Of a stretch of 64,000 nucleotides of DNA, positions 58,874 to 64,000 are shown piece after piece. Source of the DNA: an uncultured Lachnospiraceae bacterium (GTDB lineage Bacteria > Bacillota > Clostridia > Lachnospirales > Lachnospiraceae); NCBI GenBank assembly GCA_947625875.1, contig CANQQG010000004.1, positions 1 to 64,000 on the forward strand, given 5' to 3'. The notes beneath the pieces were generated by a model. The model was not told the DNA's origin and did no database searches. It was given only the letters and a program-made list of their open reading frames with translations. How positions within the stretch are numbered: position 1 is the first letter of the stretch; every line of letters starts with the position of its first letter. The position numbers and the translations under genes are program-made.

Positions 58874-59422
58874 ATGAAGGCGACAGGAATTGTGAGAAGA
58901 ATTGATGATTTAGGCAGGGTGGTTGTGCCGAAAGAAATCAGAAGGACTTTAAGGATAAGGGAAGGGGACCCGCTGGAAATTTTTACCGACCGCGAAGGCG
59001 AGATTATATTAAAGAAATATTCTCCGATCGGGGAACTGAGTGAGTTTGCAGGGCAGTATGCAGAATCGCTTGCCCAGACGACGGGGATGCTGGTCTGCAT
59101 TACGGACCGGGATCATGTGATCGCGGCTTCCGGCAGCGGCAAGAAGGATTTTGAGGGCAAGCCGATCAGCCATCAGCTGGAATGCGTCATAGAGGACCGG
59201 GACAGCGTTGTTGCAAGCAAGGAAGAGAGTGATTTTATTAAAGTGACGTTAGATGACGCCGGGGATTTTGTTTCACAGGCGATCAGCACGATCATCTGTG
59301 AAGGGGATGCGATCGGTTCGGTGATCTTATATAATAAAGATGAAAAAACGAGGATAGGAGAGACGGAAAGCAAGCTGGCGATGACGGCGGCGGGTTTTCT
59401 GGGAAGGCAGATGGAACAGTAG
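58874..59422 (+). CDS. spoVT: Stage V sporulation protein T
   Basis: MKATGIVRRIDDLGRVVVPKEIRRTLRIREGDPLEIFTD plus GAF-like C-terminus. Confidence 0.95.
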   Translation: MKATGIVRRIDDLGRVVVPKEIRRTLRIREGDPLEIFTDREGEIILKKYSPIGELSEFAGQYAESLAQTTGMLVCITDRDHVIAASGSGKKDFEGKPISHQLECVIEDRDSVVASKEESDFIKVTLDDAGDFVSQAISTIICEGDAIGSVILYNKDEKTRIGETESKLAMTAAGFLGRQMEQ

Positions 59423-59434
59423 CGCGTCAAAAAG

Positions 59435-59473
59435 CGGCATCCGGATTATGGGGAATCCGGATGCCGTTTTTTT
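59435..59473 (+). terminator. Rho-independent terminator
   Basis: CGGCATCCGGATT-ATGGGG-AATCCGGATGCCG then T7. Confidence 0.93.
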
Positions 59474-59499
59474 GCCAAATGCGTATGCGCGGGGCAGAA

Positions 59500-60570
59500 T
59501 CATTCCCCGTCTTCGTATACCGCGGGCGTTTCGGTTATGTCAGCGTTTTCAACTAAAAGGTTCAGGACTTTATCCTCCAAAAGCCGTTCTGTGATATCTT
59601 CTTTGCTGTAATCCGCTAAAAAATCATCGGTCGAATCATATTCATACATCTCCGTATATAAAGCTACGCCCTCTTCGTATTCCGCGTCCGTCAGACTGAT
59701 ATTTTCGTTTTCAAGGATCGCGTCTACGACAAGCGTGCGGTAGAGCTGCGCGCGGATTTCTTCTTCGAGGTCGTCTTCCGTAATCTCTAACGTGTCATAG
59801 AGCTCGTCCAGCGTCTGGCCGAACATATCGGCATAAGCCATATAGTCATTTTCGACGATAGCCTGCGCCTCTTTATATGCTTCGTCTGTATAAGAGAGAA
59901 CCGAAGAGCTGTCGATCACCTGCTGCAGCAGATTTTCTTTCAACTCATCACTGCTTTCCTGTTCGTATTGTTCGGCGAGGCTTTCTCTTGCCGCGTCAGC
60001 GTAGGCGTCGTAGCTGTCGTACCCCAGATTTTTTTGCACAAATTCGTCCGTACATTCAGGCAGGATTTCAATCTGGACGTCTTTGACGTCAACAGTAAAA
60101 TTCAGGGTTTTCCCCGCCCAGTCGCTGTACATAAAATCCTCGTCATACGAAATCGTAAATTCTAAATGGTCGCCTTTGGAAACGCCGGTCAGTTTGCCGT
60201 CAAACTCACTTCCAAAATCTTCCTGGCCGATTACAAACGAATAGTTTTCATCAATAGATTCTTCTAAGAGGCTGCCATTGTCATAAACAGAGTAATCCGC
60301 GCAGACGGTGTCGCCGTCCTGCGAAGGGCGGTCGACAGACTCGTATTCCGCATAGTCGGATAAGTCATCGTTGATTTTTTCCTTCACCGCCTCGTCCGTC
60401 ACCTCATATTTTTTCTTTTCCGCGGAAAGCCCGGTATATGGGGCGAGCGAAACATAATCGTTCGTATAGACGGCATTGTCGATTTTTTTATTTCCGGTCG
60501 ATGTGCCGCCGCAGCCGGACAGCGCAAGCGCGCAGAGCGCGGCTGCCAGAAGCATGGTTTGTTTTTTCAA
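59500..60570 (-). CDS. Trigger-factor-like PPIase lipoprotein
   Basis: Lipobox ALSGCGG; FKBP-type middle region FVIGQEDFGSEFDGKLTGVSKGDHLEFTISY; TTG start with GGAGGGA RBS. Confidence 0.75.
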   Translation of the reverse strand: MKKQTMLLAAALCALALSGCGGTSTGNKKIDNAVYTNDYVSLAPYTGLSAEKKKYEVTDEAVKEKINDDLSDYAEYESVDRPSQDGDTVCADYSVYDNGSLLEESIDENYSFVIGQEDFGSEFDGKLTGVSKGDHLEFTISYDEDFMYSDWAGKTLNFTVDVKDVQIEILPECTDEFVQKNLGYDSYDAYADAARESLAEQYEQESSDELKENLLQQVIDSSSVLSYTDEAYKEAQAIVENDYMAYADMFGQTLDELYDTLEITEDDLEEEIRAQLYRTLVVDAILENENISLTDAEYEEGVALYTEMYEYDSTDDFLADYSKEDITERLLEDKVLNLLVENADITETPAVYEDGE

Positions 60571-60599
60571 GATCTGTCCCTCCTTGTAATAATGCGTTT

Positions 60600-60835
60600 T
60601 TTGTCCCATACATTAATCGCATATCGAGCCGCCAACGTACGAGGACAAAGCCTGCGGCATAGACCGCCGGACGCGCCTCTTCAAAGCCGCCACATGGGAG
60701 GGCTTGAAAATGACGGCAAAAGACGAGAGTGCCCCTATACATACAATGCCGACAGGATGGCGCAAATGCGCACAGGCAGGAGAAAGTTTCTCCCCTGCCC
60801 GGCTGCGCAAAAGCGCGGAAATAAAAATTGCCGTA
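60600..60835. ncRNA. Unassigned structured intergenic element (candidate ncRNA or 5'-UTR element)
   Basis: Several hairpins incl. GCGCA-AA-TGCGC and GGCAGGAGAAAGTTTCTCCCCTGCC; no convincing CDS. Confidence 0.4.
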
Positions 60836-60837
60836 AA

Positions 60838-62181
60838 TTATCTGCGGTTGCTCCGTCTCCAGATATGCATCTGTTCCGCTTCCGTGATCAGCTGGTCGCG
60901 GAAGGACGGATGCGCGATGGATATGATTGCTTCCGCTTTCTCCCAGGTGGAAAGTCCCTTTAAATTTACAAGCCCGTATTCGGTAACAAGGTAATGCACG
61001 TTTGCCCTCGTATCGGTCACGATGGAACCCGCGTTTAAGGTCGGCAGGATGCGGGATTTTAACTGGCCGTCTTTGGTCGTATACGTAGAAGAGCAGCAGA
61101 TGAAGCTCTTGCCGCCTTTGGATAAATATGCGCCAAGCACGAAGTCAAGCTGCCCGCCGGCGCCGCTGATGTGCTTGATGCCGGAGGATTCCGCGTTGAC
61201 CTGTCCGAAGAGATCCAGATCGACGGTATTATTAATCGAAATAAAATTATCCAGCGCGGAAATCGAGCGGATATCGTTCGTATAGCTGACCGGCGCGCTC
61301 ATAAGTTCCGGATTTTCGTCCATATAATCATACATTTTCTTTGTGCCGCAGCCAAAAGCGTAAGTCTGGCGGAAACGGTCGATATTTTTCTTCGAGCCGT
61401 TGATCTTTCCGGCTTTTGCGATGTCTACGAATGCATCCACATACATTTCGGTATGCACGCCAAGGTCTTTTAAATCGGATTCCGCGATCAGGGAGCCGAC
61501 TGCGTTTGGCATCCCGCCGATGCCAAGCTGTAAGCATGCGCCGTCCGGGATCTCGTCAACGATTAATTTGGCGACGGCTTTATCTACTTCGGTGGCGGGA
61601 CCGCCCGCGCCCATTTCGCCGATCGGCGGATTATCGCCCTCCACGATAAAGTCCACATCTGAGATATGTACGTTATTTTCCGTCCCGCCCAGGCAGCGCG
61701 GCATATTCTGGTTCACTTCCACGATGACGGTTGCCGAAGTCTCTACGACAGCGGCAAGATGGGAAGCGTTTGGCCCGAAATTAAAGTAACCGTGGTTGTC
61801 CATTGGCGCAACCTGGAACATGGCGACTGCGTTTTTATTTTTCAGGTCGCGGTAGTAACGCGGCAGTTCGGAATAACGGATCGGCGCGTAATAAGCGCAG
61901 CCGCGGCTGATCAGTTTCCGTTCCACGCCTGACATATGCCAGGAATTCCACGTAAAATGTTCGCCCGCGTCCTCACGTTCAAAAATGGCGGGCTGTTTGA
62001 GCAAAATGCCGCCGCGCACCTTTACATCCGTCAGTTCGTCCGTGCGTTTTGCAAGCGCTTTATCAAGCGCATCCGGCGTGCCGTTGCACCAGCCATAGTC
62101 GATCCAATCTCCGGACTGCACAGCCTTGACTGCTTCATCAGCGGAGACGAGTTTCTTTTGATATTCTTCTGCGTATCCCAT
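60838..62181 (-). CDS. Butyryl-CoA:acetate CoA-transferase / acetyl-CoA hydrolase-transferase family
   Basis: [80 protein letters not shown]. Confidence 0.88.
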   Translation of the reverse strand: MGYAEEYQKKLVSADEAVKAVQSGDWIDYGWCNGTPDALDKALAKRTDELTDVKVRGGILLKQPAIFEREDAGEHFTWNSWHMSGVERKLISRGCAYYAPIRYSELPRYYRDLKNKNAVAMFQVAPMDNHGYFNFGPNASHLAAVVETSATVIVEVNQNMPRCLGGTENNVHISDVDFIVEGDNPPIGEMGAGGPATEVDKAVAKLIVDEIPDGACLQLGIGGMPNAVGSLIAESDLKDLGVHTEMYVDAFVDIAKAGKINGSKKNIDRFRQTYAFGCGTKKMYDYMDENPELMSAPVSYTNDIRSISALDNFISINNTVDLDLFGQVNAESSGIKHISGAGGQLDFVLGAYLSKGGKSFICCSSTYTTKDGQLKSRILPTLNAGSIVTDTRANVHYLVTEYGLVNLKGLSTWEKAEAIISIAHPSFRDQLITEAEQMHIWRRSNRR

Positions 62182-62281
62182 AATAACCTCCTGATTCGTA
62201 ATATGATAACTTTATACTAACATTTTTGCCTGCAGCCCGCAAGGTGCGTTTTTCTTTTCCTGCTCTGAACCGGCAAAACAA

Positions 62282-62310
62282 TTGTCGGGTTTAGAAACGT
62301 ATGCTATAAT
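62282..62310 (+). promoter_or_regulatory. Putative sigma-A promoter of PAS gene
   Basis: TTGTCG-N17-TATAAT. Confidence 0.6.
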
Positions 62311-62392
62311 CTGAGATATGGGGCTTTTGAGGGCGGGGAAAATCGGCTCAGCCTGATTTTGAGAAAAGGCCAATGATTCAGGAGGGATAATT

Positions 62393-62791
62393 ATGTCAGA
62401 AAAAAAGAACTCGTATGGTATTTTTTACAAAAGTATCGTAGACCAGGATCGCTGCCCGATTGTCATCTGCAATCTGCAGCATGAGATCATCTACATGAAC
62501 CCGGCGGCGGTAGAAAATTATGCCAGACGGGGCGGTGAAAAGCTGATTGGGAGAAGCCTGCTGGATTGTCATAATCCGGAATCGGCGGAAAAGATAAAGC
62601 GGGTGACGGACTGGTTCGCTTCGGATGAGAGCCACAACATCGTGTACACTTTTCACAATGAAAAGCAGAATAAGGACGTATACATGGTGGCGCTGCGGGA
62701 CAATGGCAGGCTTATTGGGTATTACGAAAAGCATGAATGCCGCAATTTGGAAACAATGAAAAAATATGATATGCCGGGAAGCGTATATTAA
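62393..62791 (+). CDS. PAS-domain protein
   Basis: CPIVICNLQHEIIYMNPAAVENYARRGGEKLIGRSLLDCHN. Confidence 0.75.
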   Translation: MSEKKNSYGIFYKSIVDQDRCPIVICNLQHEIIYMNPAAVENYARRGGEKLIGRSLLDCHNPESAEKIKRVTDWFASDESHNIVYTFHNEKQNKDVYMVALRDNGRLIGYYEKHECRNLETMKKYDMPGSVY

Positions 62792-62856
62792 AATACCAAA
62801 TTGAAGTACGCTGTATTACCGTGAGTATCGTCACTGACAGAGGGAGGTTTATTATC

Positions 62857-63495
62857 ATGACAGAAAAGATTGAAGTTTTTACGCAGAGCAGCATCCGCAT
62901 CAAGGACGGGGACAGCGCGATTTACATCGACCCGTTTCAGCTGACGGCAGAGCCGCATGATGCGGACTATATCCTGATTACGCATGACCACTATGACCAT
63001 TTTTCACCGGAAGATATCGGAAAAGCCGTAAATAGCCAGACGCTTCTTATCGTTCCGGAGAAGATGGAGCGCAGGGCGCAGGAGGTTTCCGGCCTGGTAA
63101 GACAGATTGTGACGGTAAAGCCGGGCGACTGCCGGGAAGTGGAGGGACTGGAGTTTGAGACGGTTGCGGCATATAACGTCCGGAAGCCGTTCCATCCAAA
63201 GAGCGCCGGGTGGGTGGGCTATGTTCTGCGGATTGGTGGGAAACGCATCTATATCTCCGGGGATACGGACGCCACAAAAGAAGCGGAAGCAGTCCGGTGT
63301 GACATTGCGCTGATACCGATTGGCGGCGTTTATACGATGGATGCGAAAAAAGCGGCGGAGCTTGTGGATGCCATCCGGCCGGAGACGGTGATTCCTACGC
63401 ATTATGGCAGTATTGTTGGAAAACCTTCTGATGGCGATTTGTTTGCCGGATATGTGAAGGCGCCGGTAAGGGTGGAGTTGAAGTTGCGGTTTTAA
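62857..63495 (+). CDS. MBL-fold metallo-hydrolase (UlaG/YtkL-like)
   Basis: ILITHDHYDHFSPEDI; GKRIYISGDTDATKEAE; PTHYGSIVGKPSDG. Confidence 0.9.
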   Translation: MTEKIEVFTQSSIRIKDGDSAIYIDPFQLTAEPHDADYILITHDHYDHFSPEDIGKAVNSQTLLIVPEKMERRAQEVSGLVRQIVTVKPGDCREVEGLEFETVAAYNVRKPFHPKSAGWVGYVLRIGGKRIYISGDTDATKEAEAVRCDIALIPIGGVYTMDAKKAAELVDAIRPETVIPTHYGSIVGKPSDGDLFAGYVKAPVRVELKLRF

Positions 63496-63547
63496 CAGGC
63501 TGCAGGAATGATGGATGGTCGAAAAACATAATCTGGGGGTATTTATT

Positions 63548-64000
63548 ATGGGTAAAATACTTGGCATTGCAATACAAAATTACGGTTCCCTGAAAAGCAT
63601 AAAAATGGGAAAATTGTTTAGTGATCGAACCGGAGATGAATTGGGCAATATAGTTGCGATTATCGGAGCGAGCGGAAACGGAAAGAGCACGCTTGCAGAT
63701 GCGTTTGGATTTATTTCTGACTGCTTGTCTGCTGATGTGGAAGCGGCGTGCGATGCTAATAACAGGGGCGGATACGATCAGTTAGTTTCCCAGAATAGCG
63801 GCGGCCCCATTCACTTTGAAATTTATTATAAAGAAACCCGCAATTCGCGTCCGATCACGTATGAATTAACAATTGCAAAGGATAAAATGGATAGACCCTA
63901 TGTTAAGGAAGAGCGCTTGCGTCAGCGCAGGCCTGGAATTAAAAGCGGTTGGCCGCTTTCTTTCTTATATCTCATAGATGGCAAGGGGTATGCTTTTGAA
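63548..64000 (+). CDS. AAA/SMC-like P-loop ATPase, 3' end beyond window
   Basis: MGKILGIAIQNYGSLKSIKMGKLF...GNIVAIIGASGNGKSTLADAFGF (Walker A); open to window end, absent from ORF track. Confidence 0.85.
   Translation, partial: MGKILGIAIQNYGSLKSIKMGKLFSDRTGDELGNIVAIIGASGNGKSTLADAFGFISDCLSADVEAACDANNRGGYDQLVSQNSGGPIHFEIYYKETRNSRPITYELTIAKDKMDRPYVKEERLRQRRPGIKSGWPLSFLYLIDGKGYAFE

Noticed and set aside
1-64000. CRISPR arrays, rRNA, IS elements, prophage genes
   Set aside because: No regularly spaced repeats, rRNA signatures, transposase motifs or phage structural genes recognised on either strand

Overview
A 64-kb chromosomal window from what looks like a butyrate-producing, spore-forming Firmicute (Lachnospiraceae-like; inferred from spoVT, a butyryl-CoA:acetate CoA-transferase and general gene content). 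Most of it is ordinary housekeeping DNA: pyrG, ftsH, uvrC, murA, metK behind a SAM riboswitch, tex, spoVT, tRNA-Pro(CGG), ABC transporters and a two-component system. The left edge is the end of a cell-surface polysaccharide/teichoic-acid-type locus with a tandem duplicated glycosyltransferase. Accessory content: (i) a split HipA-like kinase pair flanked by a 40-bp duplicated promoter and a truncated copy of the 5' end of the neighbouring AAA-ATPase/PD-(D/E)XK-type gene; (ii) a DUF4258/YgiT zinc-finger toxin-antitoxin-like pair; (iii) an MqsR-like putative toxin coupled to a ZnF-HTH-Panacea (SocA/DUF4065) fusion antitoxin behind a near-consensus promoter; (iv) an orphan MNT-type nucleotidyltransferase followed by a decayed ORF; (v) a Uma2-family remnant; (vi) a P-loop ATPase cut by the window end. 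Other points of interest are a translationally coupled TetR / uncharacterised GT-B-like protein / GPH transporter / GH36 alpha-galactosidase operon, three c-di-GMP-related proteins, and an unexplained structured intergenic element at about 60.6-60.8 kb sharing a hairpin with one at 38.4 kb. No CRISPR array, rRNA, intact transposase or prophage was seen. All family calls come from reading motifs, not from searches.
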